From Oasisia sp. SBJ-2009 (taxonomy: Eukaryota > Annelida > Polychaeta > Sabellida > Siboglinidae), in assembly GCA_964017155.1 (NCBI GenBank), contig OZ024863.1:44351330-44415329 (forward strand): a stretch of 64,000 nt of DNA, given 5' to 3'. The notes under the pieces were generated by a model. The model saw only the letters and a program-made list of their open reading frames with translations, searched no databases and was not told the origin of the DNA. The position numbers and the translations under genes were made by a program. Below, in pieces: positions 11,396 through 22,993 of this stretch; within the stretch, counting starts at the first letter, position 1; the number at the start of each line of letters is the position of its first letter.

Positions 11396-12961
11396 TCAGG
11401 ACGCAGTCGCGCCAGTGATGCCGTTTTGCAGAATCGGGGGCAACGTCACGTAACCTGAGGGCATATTATGGGATGCACGCGGCCACCGATCTGGCTCGAC
11501 CACCTGCGTGTACCCTGGGTCCTGATAGGCCTTGCCACAAGTCCCGTTGGGTCCTCGCTGTGGACTTCGCAGTGGCATCAATGCGGCGTTATCGTGGTCA
11601 CTGCTGCCCAGCAGGCTGTCATGCTCACTCGGTGGTCCTGACGATTGATGGGGACAACTTTCTCGACCGTCACACGCGATATGATTTTCCTTGAAACAAT
11701 CCGGCACGACAGGCGCACTGCAGGGACTGTCTTTGCACTGTGTGTTGGCTCCAGGCGGCGCCACTGTTGGACTAATAAATTTAACCGGATCTCGGTCGTC
11801 GGAGTCGACACTGCTATAGCTGTCTCGACATGGCAGTGGGGCAATGCATTGCGGCGACGGGGCGGTGTCACCAATTCCTGATGACGATGACGTGTCACTG
11901 TCCGACTCGGCGTCGGATTGCACGGTCACATCGTCTAATGTCACATAGCCACCGGCCGCGGGCACTGGCCGCAATGTGTTGCCACTAGGTGGCGTACTAG
12001 GTACCTCTGTCACATAACCGCCAGACCTTATTCTCGGTTGCGAGTCAGAATGACAATGTTTTGTCCCCGTGTCATCGAGGACGACCCCATTACCTACACG
12101 GTCCTCTGCCTGATTGACACCCGTGGGGGTCTTTTCACTAGGCCCACTAGGTGGCTCTGCATCTGTCGTAGCGGAGCCATCTGATTCGTCCGTGGTGAGG
12201 AACGGCGCATTTATGCTGTCGCCCTCGCTGCTGTGTAAACTAGCGCCACCTGGGTGCACATTATTGTTGTTATTTGCGTTGTTTCGGTTGTCGACGCCGC
12301 CGGCGATCAGCGCAGACCCGTGATGCACATATCCGCCGTTAGAGAGCGCTGTGCCAGCCGCGTTGCCGTTTGGCACGTCGCCAACCTGACAGTATGGACT
12401 GATGGATGGCACGACGCCGTCGTCTGATTGGACAGAGTTCTCTCTCGACTCCCGCGGTCTCGACGACGACGGCGCCGTTCCTGACGGTAATACCGGCCTG
12501 ACCCCTTTCGGTGCCCGGCCAGCCGTGCCACTGGCATTGTTGTTGTTTGCTTGCAACAACATCTGCAAGTTGTGCACCGCGGCCGACTCGAGCATGCTGT
12601 CATCAATGTCCCCGTTCTGCTCCAACAACCTGTCATCGACCTCCGCCGCTTTCCTGTCACCGTCACCGCAAGGCTGTGACTGCGCCGCACCTTCGTCAGT
12701 GCCACCTGGTGGCTGGTGGTTGAGCAGCGACATTTCCTCAGGGACCATGTCCAGACTGTTGGAGGGTGCGACCGAGTAGAACCTTGCGCTGCCCTTGGAG
12801 GGATCGACGAACACGTCGTCCAATCGGCTGCCAGCTGACGATTCGAGCGTTGACATGACGGTGTCGACGGAGTAGATACTGGCGTCAGGACCGCTGTCAA
12901 CACTCTGGCAGCGACTGCTGTGACGTCGGCCTGGGTAGACGTTGTTATGGTAACGGTGGTC
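11396..12961 (-). CDS. Receptor exon 16: cytoplasmic tail with repeated GYVT motifs, stop
   Basis: The acceptor ATCTGTTACAG starts the exon in phase 0, and TGA at 11396-11398 ends it after 521 residues. The tail is low-complexity (Asn, Ser, Pro and Gly rich) but holds regular tyrosine motifs: GGYVHH, GGYVTEV, GGYVTLDD, SGYVTLPP, SPYCQVG, PGYTQVV, FYSVAP, IYSVDT and DSYSSVD. These look like SH2-docking sites, as used by STATs and adaptors in this family. SGYVTL also fits the loose ITIM pattern S-x-Y-x-x-L. No canonical gp130 YxxQ was found. GC content is clearly higher than in the flanking introns. Long frames on the other strand here are shadows. Confidence 0.9.
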   Translation of the reverse strand, partial: DHRYHNNVYPGRRHSSRCQSVDSGPDASIYSVDTVMSTLESSAGSRLDDVFVDPSKGSARFYSVAPSNSLDMVPEEMSLLNHQPPGGTDEGAAQSQPCGDGDRKAAEVDDRLLEQNGDIDDSMLESAAVHNLQMLLQANNNNASGTAGRAPKGVRPVLPSGTAPSSSRPRESRENSVQSDDGVVPSISPYCQVGDVPNGNAAGTALSNGGYVHHGSALIAGGVDNRNNANNNNNVHPGGASLHSSEGDSINAPFLTTDESDGSATTDAEPPSGPSEKTPTGVNQAEDRVGNGVVLDDTGTKHCHSDSQPRIRSGGYVTEVPSTPPSGNTLRPVPAAGGYVTLDDVTVQSDAESDSDTSSSSGIGDTAPSPQCIAPLPCRDSYSSVDSDDRDPVKFISPTVAPPGANTQCKDSPCSAPVVPDCFKENHIACDGRESCPHQSSGPPSEHDSLLGSSDHDNAALMPLRSPQRGPNGTCGKAYQDPGYTQVVEPDRWPRASHNMPSGYVTLPPILQNGITGATAS

Positions 12962-13017
12962 CTGTAACAGATGGCCACAGTCTAAACTAACTTTTGACAA
13001 AGAAAACTTTATTGCTT

Positions 13018-13065
<48 letters not shown>

Positions 13066-16000
13066 GTTGTGGATAAAATCAAAGAAACAGAAAAACAAAG
13101 GTGGATACAGTAATTTAATGTAAAAACTAATCAATGAATTAAATTGTATTTAATTGTAAATAATTATATTTAGAAGCAGGAAGTAAACCGTTGCAAAGTT
13201 TAAGTACTATTATTTTACATAAAATATGAATCAATATAAAAAGAAGCATAGCTATAACTGAAATTAGAAAGTAATAAGTACTAAATTCAGGAGTAAAGTT
13301 TCTATTTGAGGTCATACTTTGTGGCTTGCTTAGGCCTATACTAAAATTACATATCCTTCTTTGAATTGGTGAGGGAATTTCAACTGGCCTTGCAAAGAAT
13401 AATACATTCTCAAGGATGTACAGTACACAAAGTTCAACGATGTATTTCTTGGCCCTAAACATACATTCACCTATACAGAATTTCACAGGTGAAATTTTAT
13501 ACATTTACAACGTTCTTCACAATTACGATAAGTGTGTTAATGCATCTGCCGGTGTGTTTACATACCCTTTCCAACTCGTCATTCTCAAAGTTTTCCCGCA
13601 CACGAGACTGTCCTGAGTGGTTTGGGATGAAATAAGGAACGCTCCCATCGACCGTTGGGTCCGGCATCGTGTCATCCTCTTCCTCAATTATCTGCTGAAA
13701 TAACCAGTTGACACGTCCAGTAAGTGACATCAAAATTTATATCATGCATGTGACATTCACCAGGCTTCATATTACCAACAATGTCTACGTGCATACTTTA
13801 CAATCCACAGGGTGAAGTGACATGTTTACATTAATCCTTCTTGCATGACCTTCTCACTCAATTAACTATGCCTTCTGTCCTTGTTGGAAAGAAACACCCG
13901 GGGCAAGAATTTCAACAAAATAGTCATGACAGTGAGCCTCCCACCACCCTGTGAGTATAGTAGAACAGATGGTGGAATGAATTTTGACATAATCTGTCAC
14001 TAAGGACCAAACAAAAAATAAGTCCATAAAACATTTCTGAGTTTACTCCTCCCCACCATAATATGAGGCAAATTATTGAACAAGTGTATCAATAACACAG
14101 AAACACGTAGAAGTTCAACCAAGTGTATCAGTAACACAGAAACACCTAGAAGTTCAACCAAGTATATCAATAACACAGAAACACCTAGAAGTTCAACCAA
14201 TACCATTTCAGAGACTATACAGTCGTAGCAGGCGTTATCACAGGTGTTTCACACAAACCTCATTTAAAGTCCAAATTGAACATCAATCAGGGCTAAAATA
14301 TGTTCAGCACAGCTCTGTACAATGTTATACAATGAAAAATGGCAACCAAGATAATAGTTAGCTGTGTAATTTACAATTCCATAAATGTTGGGCATCGCTC
14401 CTGACAACATGTGTTGTCAAGGAAAACTGGAAAGATGTGGCGGTGCATGTGACCTTACTAGTGGAAGTGCTGGGATATTATTCTGGCAAAAAGCTACAAG
14501 ACAAACTCACTAGATACTGGCTGTGGAGGGTGGAGGGTGGAGGGTAGGGTTGTGAGAAGTCACTTACCGGGGGCAGGCTAGTCACAGGGCGCTCTGGAGG
14601 AGCTATTCCCAGAGTCTTATACCGCTCAAGTGACTTCTTGCATTTCCTACAGCAGAAATACATCAGTAGGTGTGTGTGTGTGTGTGTGTGCGTGTGTGTG
14701 CGTGCGTGCATGTGTGCGTGCGTGCATGTGAGCACGTGTGTGTGTGTGCAGTCAGTCACTGCAGTGCATGCATGCTCATGTGTATATAAATATGTACAGG
14801 CATGAAAGCATAGTAATCCTATAACAAATTACTATCTTCCCAGAGAAGTCGTGATGTGTTCAGCTGAACTGACAGAGAGAAAAGTGTAAAACACTTCTGA
14901 CCTGTCCTGAGGGTTGGCCACTGCGCTATATAAAAACTTACTTTAATAAATTAACGAACATATATAGTGCAACACCTGTATTTTGTATGACTCACTTGAT
15001 GGTAGCAACGACTCCTATGAGTACAATGATGGCCACAAAGCCTGCAGCAACGGCAGCCCCAGCTATGGCTCCTCGCGTCAAACCTACGACACAATAAACA
15101 CAGTTTATGTAAATGATAACATGTTTATATCTGATAAGTTTACACATCATGAAATTTGCGTTGGGTGGCCTGTATATTTTGACGACTTTCCATGGTCTTC
15201 TTCAGCTGACATTAGGGTCATGACATAAGTCATGTGACCTGAGATGGCAAAGAACTAGTGTAATTGCTGTTCAGTGACATCTTCATCTGTGGATGTTGAC
15301 TGCCTCCTTCAGCTTCCTGTACCAGTTCTCTCAGCATTTTACATCCTTCATTGACCGAGGCATGTGTTCTTTGATTCTTGTGCTAAGTGGCCTTGCTGTT
15401 TCTCCAATATAGTTGTCTTAACCTCGGTTGAACCGTCACCCTTACTTTGAACTGTGAGTTCTCATCCCTTGAGTGCACGTGTTGTTTCAACTGTTCTATC
15501 TCACTGTCTTGTACCTCTGTGATGTCAGCTCAAGGAGGCCACAGAAAGCATTCATAATTTACAGATCACTCAACACAAGTTTCTTGAGAGGTATAAATAT
15601 GTAACATAATATAGTAATTTTATAATTGGCATCATGGCTATTTCAAACCTATTAGTTAAATGTGGGACCATAACTTAGGCTTGAACAACTAAGTTGACTA
15701 ACTTCTTGTGGGAACAACTCCAGTTATATTCAGATTAGAATATAATGTTAATCATATCTTACTGTTTAATCACAATGTTGTGATTCAATGGTAATAACAC
15801 AAAGATTTGTCTCTTACTTAATTCTGAATATCATGTTTTTACTGTATGACTTGTATGACTTGTATGACTTGTATGACTTGTATGACTTGTATGACTTGTA
15901 TGACTTGTATGACTTGTATGACTTGTATGACTTGTATGACTTGTATGACTTGTATGACTTGTTTGACATCAACTTACCAGCAACACACATCAACACCAAC

Positions 16001-17388
16001 CTACGACATAGTCGAGTTAGTTATTTGGGCTAAATTAAAACACCTGCCTGGCTGGGTGTACTATGTCATCCTTGTAGCAAAAACCCTATACGAAAAGGAA
16101 GTATCAATGTCCTTCTTTGTTGACCTGTCTTGTCCCGATAACATTTTATAGCCAGTTATGCCAAAACACACCTATTGTTGATACTTTTATGCAGATTCAA
16201 CCAACCACGAACCAGTGAACTCCCGGCAAGTGATGTATACCTGAACGACGAACTTTCATCTCAATGAATGGAGACGATGCACTCTCTCCGAGGGGGGATT
16301 CGCTTACGACCTTCACCTTGTATATTTTGTCGGCACTTAATTTCGTGATCTGATACTCCTTCCTCAGTGGGTCGACCTTCGTTTCTACAGCAACAACAGT
16401 TCTTGATGTAGCATGATTTACCAAAGAAACAACAGCAATTGTTCTTTAAAGTTGCTTCCTCAACGTGTTTGAGCTCATCATCATGAAACCAGTTCTTCGA
16501 CATACAAATGTATAATATAAATGATAGTATCCACAGTCAAACTGATAAAAGGTTACATGTTTTAGCTCATCATAATGAAACCAGTTCTTTGACATCCAAA
16601 ATGGTAATGTATAATACAAATTAAAGTATCCGCAATCAAATTGATAAAAGAAAAAAATTTCAATTATTTAAATTATTAAAAGAATGTCGCCATTACATCT
16701 GATAGATCACCAAAAGCAATTGTCAGCACGATATATTTAGCCTTGAAGCAACTGAATTTGTCAATGGCGTAATTATTTCGGAGTAAGAACAGTTCTCGGC
16801 TTCAACACAGAAACACATGCGTCGTTAATACACATGACGATTCAACATCTGCATTTTGTTTGTCAATTATTTTAAAGTCAAACAAAAGTTAAATAAACAA
16901 TCCAGTATGTCACAGTAGTACCTACTGACAGGCCTGTGTATGCTGAGCTTTTACAATTTTCATAGGGTCAAAAAGTAATCCCAGAGAGTTTGGCACATAA
17001 GACAGAGAAACCATCAACATATATAAACAGGTGTAACTGTTGTTTAACGCTGTGTTTGGCAGACACGAGGGGCAGTCTGCGGTTGAGTTTGGCCATTTTA
17101 AGAACTATATAAAGAACACACAAATGAGCCATTTGTGATGTGTCACCTTGACATTCGTCGTCCAAGCAGTAGATGACAAGGAAGTTTCTGATGTAACCTG
17201 TCTCTGTACACGACGGTCTTGTCCACTCCACTCTCAGACTGTCACTCTCCTGGTGGTCAGCGAATCTCACCTGCTTGGGGGCCTTGAGTTCTGTCAGGAC
17301 AACAGCAGTGACAGTGGGCGGGAACAACATGTCATCTCAACTACATACATACCACATTCATACACACACACATACATACACACTCACA

Positions 17389-17444
<56 letters not shown>

Positions 17445-20400
17445 CACTCACCCACTCTCACACATAAACACACAAAAACAGACACACATCACTCATACAC
17501 ATGCCACTCACACACACACACGCACACACCCATTGCACAACCTACTGCTCGTCTAAGTGGCTCACAATTAAACCTGTTTGGTGAATAAATTATTAAAATA
17601 ATGCAAGTAAACAACTCTAAACATCTACAGTGATGAGTACTACAATTATGATGTACTTTTAGTGTGATATGACCAGTCAGGAGGACTTTGTAGTGTCGCA
17701 ATCAGGCGTCCATGCTCATTCTGAGATAGTCTAGTTTATCACCATGCTGCTCCCAACTGCAACTGTCATGGAGCTTTAAGATTCCATAAAGAGCACACTG
17801 TCTTGGTGGTGTTTGGGACCTCCACACATTGTAAAGACCTGCACTGCCATACCAATCCTGGTAAAGATTTCCTTTTCTACACCATAATTTACAGATCACT
17901 CAACACAAGTTTCTTGAGAGGTATAAATATGTAACATAATATAGCAATTTTATAATTGGCATCATGGCTATTTCAAACCTATTAGTGAAAATATTCAGTT
18001 GGGACCATAACTTAGGCTTGAACAACTAAGTTGACTAACTTCTTGTGGGAACAACTCCAGTTATATTCAGATTAGAATATAATGTTAATCATATCTTACT
18101 GTTTAATCACAATGTTGTGATTCAATGGTAATAACACAAAGATTTGTCTCTTACTTAATTCTGAATATCAGGTTTTTACTGTGACTTGTATGACATCCAA
18201 CTTACCAGCAACCCACATCAACACCAACCTACGACATAGTCGAGTTAGTTATTTGGGCTAAATTAAAACACCTGCCTGGCTGGGTGTACTATGTCATCCT
18301 TGTAGCAAAAACCTGTCTGTCAATATGACTCTACCACGATGCTCACCTTTCCCAATGGCGTAGGTGCAGTCGCTCCACAACATGCCGGTGCTGGCTGTGA
18401 CACTGGGTCGCCCCGGGCCGCCCGGGACTGCCTTCTCCACCGAGATAGCAAATATGTACTCACTGTACCGGTGATGGTCAAGGGTTATGGCCAGACTGGT
18501 GGAAGCGACATGCAATGTCTTCCACATCAAGGTACCCTGAAATAATGGACATAAACTTATCATTATATTATCATCAGGTGCATCACATGATGCCTCACTA
18601 TTGACAGACGAGACACCAAGTGTGATTGGTCAATAGGGCCTATGACCTAATCCTAGTCATGTCTCTTCTATGCCAGCTGATCAAGAATGTGTGTACAACC
18701 ATACAAAGTCGAATAGTTTATGTCACAATGTAATTGTATCAATATGAAAATTAACGATTGACAATTATTGCCAAAAAAACTAATTACACTACAATTGGGT
18801 TTTTATACTATTTTTAAATGGTTAATTCTGTGACATTTTGGGGCAAAAGGGATTCCACCCTGTATCCAACCCTTGTTAAATGGAATACCACATTATGCGA
18901 TAGTATCGATAGGAAATTTGACGACTGACAGTTGTTGCAAATGTTTCACATACCTAATTATCATTTGCCAAAAATAGTTAAGGTCCAATTAGGTTGGTAA
19001 ATTACTGTTTTTAAATGTTTAATTCTGCGACATTCTGGGACAAAAGGGGTTTCCACTCCTGAATCCAACCTTATTCAAAATACTCCATTACAGTTTTTCA
19101 CCAAGTTCAATTTGAATATCAAAATCTGTCCCTTTTCAATGTCTTCTTCCATGCACCCACTTACACCATCCAGCTTGGTGCAGTAATTCAATACTTTAAT
19201 TTAAATAATTAATTCGTTTATTAAACTAATCAATTTTTTTATGTTGATTTGACAACACAGTATCAGCTGAACTGTGGCCAAATATAATCAATAAATTCAA
19301 TTAATCCGTCACACCAAAGGTACCAAGAGTATCATAACAACAGTCAGGTGAGGTTAAAGTAAGACGCTTGACCACAAATACTAGATTTGCCACCGGACGA
19401 GTGAAATTGCTACTACTACTTGTTGTCCGTGAGAAAACATAGATGTTTATAACCATAACAACCAGAAAAATTGTCCACTGGATACATTGCTAATTTGATC
19501 AATTTCGAAATCTGTATGGTAATAATTAGCCATGTCACAGCATATTTGCGGATGAAAATTTTGAAGCAGACATATCACAATGTTCGCATAAAGTGAAGAT
19601 ACCAAGACAATTGTCAAATTAATTGGACCAATGTTCAATTTAATGTTAATAGTCACACTCTGTGATAAATGCCATATTAGCATTAAAAGCAAAATCAAAA
19701 AAAAATACTCATCCTATCTTCATCCAATTTACAGCGTATTAAATCTGTACGAAAAGAATGTCATATAAGACATAAAATCAATTGCATGATGGTTAGATAA
19801 TCTTCAAAAACGCTGCTGGAGCACTTCTGTGGAATATCTCACAAAAAGTGCAATAATGTATTTCCTTTTTTATTTGCTCAAATAAAACTCGACGGCACAT
19901 GTCCTGAATTCGGGGCTAGAACTGACCATCGGTCAGACCACCGACAGGTTGAATGGCGGGAGAGTGTTGTATGAGCGCAATGGCTCAGGGGTACAGCTTC
20001 GGACTCTCGACTACGAGAACCCGGGTTCGAATCCTGTGCTGCAGTGTTAAAACCTTGGGAAAGTTTTTTCACTCTACATTGCTCCAGTTCACTCAGCTGT
20101 AAAAATGGGTACCTGGCTATAGACAGTGGTGGATATGTGTATGAGCAGCCTTCGCGCATTAATTGTAGCATATGGCTGGATGCTTCCCAGAGAAGCCGAG
20201 ATGGTGTCTGAGTGAACAGGTCTGTCAGGGAAATAAAGTGTAAAGCGCTTTGAACGGTCCTGAGGACTAGATACTACGCTATATAAGAACTTGCCTTTAC
20301 GTTTTTTGTATGACACACAAGCTTGTGTCACTGTGCTGGGAAATGGCAGAAGTTGCTCACCAACAGCAGCTCGACAACACAACATTCCACTGCACTCTAT

Positions 20401-22931
20401 ACTCTCTGTTACACTAGAATCAATGACACCTAAAAGTAGGGCAACACTAACTCTTCGAAATCACCGACTGATCGGATCTGAAAGTGAATGACCCTGACCT
20501 TGCATTGAAGGTCATGCAGTGAACCCTCGCACCAGTAAATCGTGTAGTTGGTGGCGCCATCTACTGCTGTCCAGTTGAGATAGATTCCGGTGCTGTTTCC
20601 CTGCACGATGAACGTGCCCGGCCTGGCTGGCACTGAAGCACAGGACATTCACCATGACACCATAATGTCATACAAATACAAATATTAAACACAAAATCAG
20701 CACACCACATGGTAATAACTAAGTCAGCACACTCTACAGGTATCAGGTGGTTTCCTCCAAACAGTCCAAACTTGGGCTAACGCAGGAGTTGTCCTTCTCT
20801 AGAATTAGTGAGTCCACTACAGGTTACACATTTACCCCCTGTGTGGGATCTTTTACTTCCCCTGGCATAGACACCAGATAGAAGGGACCACCGGCTTTTA
20901 GTGTCTCTTCCGAAAGACACAGGCAAATGTGGGGTGAACGAAATTGCCTAAGTTTCAAAATGGCGGTAGGTGGGATTGAACCACCGTCCCCTCAATTGAC
21001 AGTCTGGCGCTCTAATGCGCGACCACCGCTCCCAACAGTGTGACAAAATGGCTTCTAAAAGTCCACACACACAGCATCACTCAGCATTGAAAATGAGCAT
21101 CCTGTGACAACATCACAGTAAGCACAGGATCGTGAATCCTTGTCACCACACACAGCAACTCAAACAACATCACAACAGGCATCACACATTCAACACACCA
21201 CTTTACACTTCAAATCATACATGTGCAAATATTTTCGAAACCCTCACACCACTGGTATATTACAACTATCATCTGGACATATTATTTTCACATATATCTC
21301 CCCAAAAGGCTACTCACTGGCTGATTCCTTCTCAATGACGACAGGCTGCAGCAACAACGCATTGTTGTAGCCGGCTGCATTTTTAACATCAACAACAATC
21401 CGGTATGCCTGATCTTTCCGCAGCATCAGTTCTGCCCTGTAGGTAGCAGTATCGTTGACAAGGACCACAGACGCATCTGTGGCACTAGTGAGGTACCTCG
21501 TGACCCTGTGATGTCTGGTGGGGTTGAGCATAGAGTACCTCACACGGGTCGCCAGGACAATGCCGTGTCGCAATGCAACAGGAACTGGCTGCAAAGATAA
21601 TAGAACTTTGTAAATGAAACCTGCTGGAAAATAATTCAAAATTGTGTTATATAATCTACGTTACATATCCATCCATAATCTACGTTACATATCCATCCAT
21701 AATCTACATTACATTTCCATCCATAATCTACATTACATTTCCATCCATAATCTACATCACATTTCCATCCATAATCTACGTTACATTTCCATCCATAATC
21801 TACGTTACATTTCCATCCATAATCGACGTCACATTTCTATCCATAATCTGCGTTACATTTCCATCCATAATCTACGTCACATTTCCATCCATAATCTACG
21901 TTACATTTCCATCCATAGTCTACATTTCATTTCCATCCATAATCTACGTTACATTTCCATCCATAATCTACGTTACATTTCCATCCATAATCTATGTTAC
22001 ATTTCCATCCATAATCTACGTTTCATTTCCATCCATAATCTACGTTTCATTTCCATCCATAATCTACGTTACATTTCCATTCATAATCTACGTTACATTT
22101 CCATCCATAATCTACGTTACATTTCCATCCATAATCTATGGCACATTTCAATCCATAGTCTACGTCACATTTTCATCCATAATCTACATTACATTTTCAT
22201 CCATGGTGTCGTATTATGATTATTTTTTCATGTCCCTGCTCTTTAAGTAATCTGTGACAATTTTGTTTTTTATCAAAGCTGCACAATTCAGAAATGGATA
22301 TGTAAATCCACTGATACATTTTTTTCAAAGTGAAATATTGTCTCACTCATAACCACACTACTGACATCACTTTGCCTATGATGTTGTGCTTACAACATTG
22401 GAGACATTGCACCAATATTATTCCCACAGTGTAGAGGCTACCAATAGTGTTTCATCATCAACCTCTTGTTTCACTGCCACAACTGGCTGTCTAACTTATT
22501 CAGAAATAAATGCTTGCCTCGATTTACAAATGTCGGATTACTGAAATGGCATGCTTTACAGATTGACTAGGTTCAGAGACGTGAAGATTATTTACCGTCC
22601 AGTGAACAATAATGCTACGATTGTTGGTGCCTTTATCGGCCGTCACAAATCCACCAGGTGTCACTACGGGTGCTGCTCCAGGAACTGTGGGTGAAAGCAT
22701 GAAACAGTTATGGTTTTATACACACAAACTCACATCATCTGGACATTGCAAATGTTTGTGCTCAATTTATTTTGTTCTGTTTTGCAACGTATGTGTTTGT
22801 ATGAGTCAGTGCATATGAAAGTGTCCATTGGTATCTATGTGTGTCAGTGTGTGTGTGCGTGCAGCCATGCATGTGTGCGTGTGTGTGGAATATACATACA
22901 CAAAAACAACACTTGAGACAGTTTTGATGCT

Positions 22932-22993
<62 letters not shown>

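Noticed and set aside
12307..12978. 223-codon - strand frame and + strand frames over the last receptor exon
   Set aside because: Shadows of the GC-rich tail exon; the exon 16 frame joins the upstream exons and carries the tyrosine motifs.
20950..21040. Functional tRNA gene on the - strand
   Set aside because: It has A- and B-box-like sequence but continues into a SINE body, and I could not form a full cloverleaf with a normal acceptor stem.
21642..22250. Long + strand open frames with repeated IIYVTFPS or ISIHNLRY
   Set aside because: Pure translation of a 24-bp minisatellite in a receptor intron; no start context, splice signals or domain.
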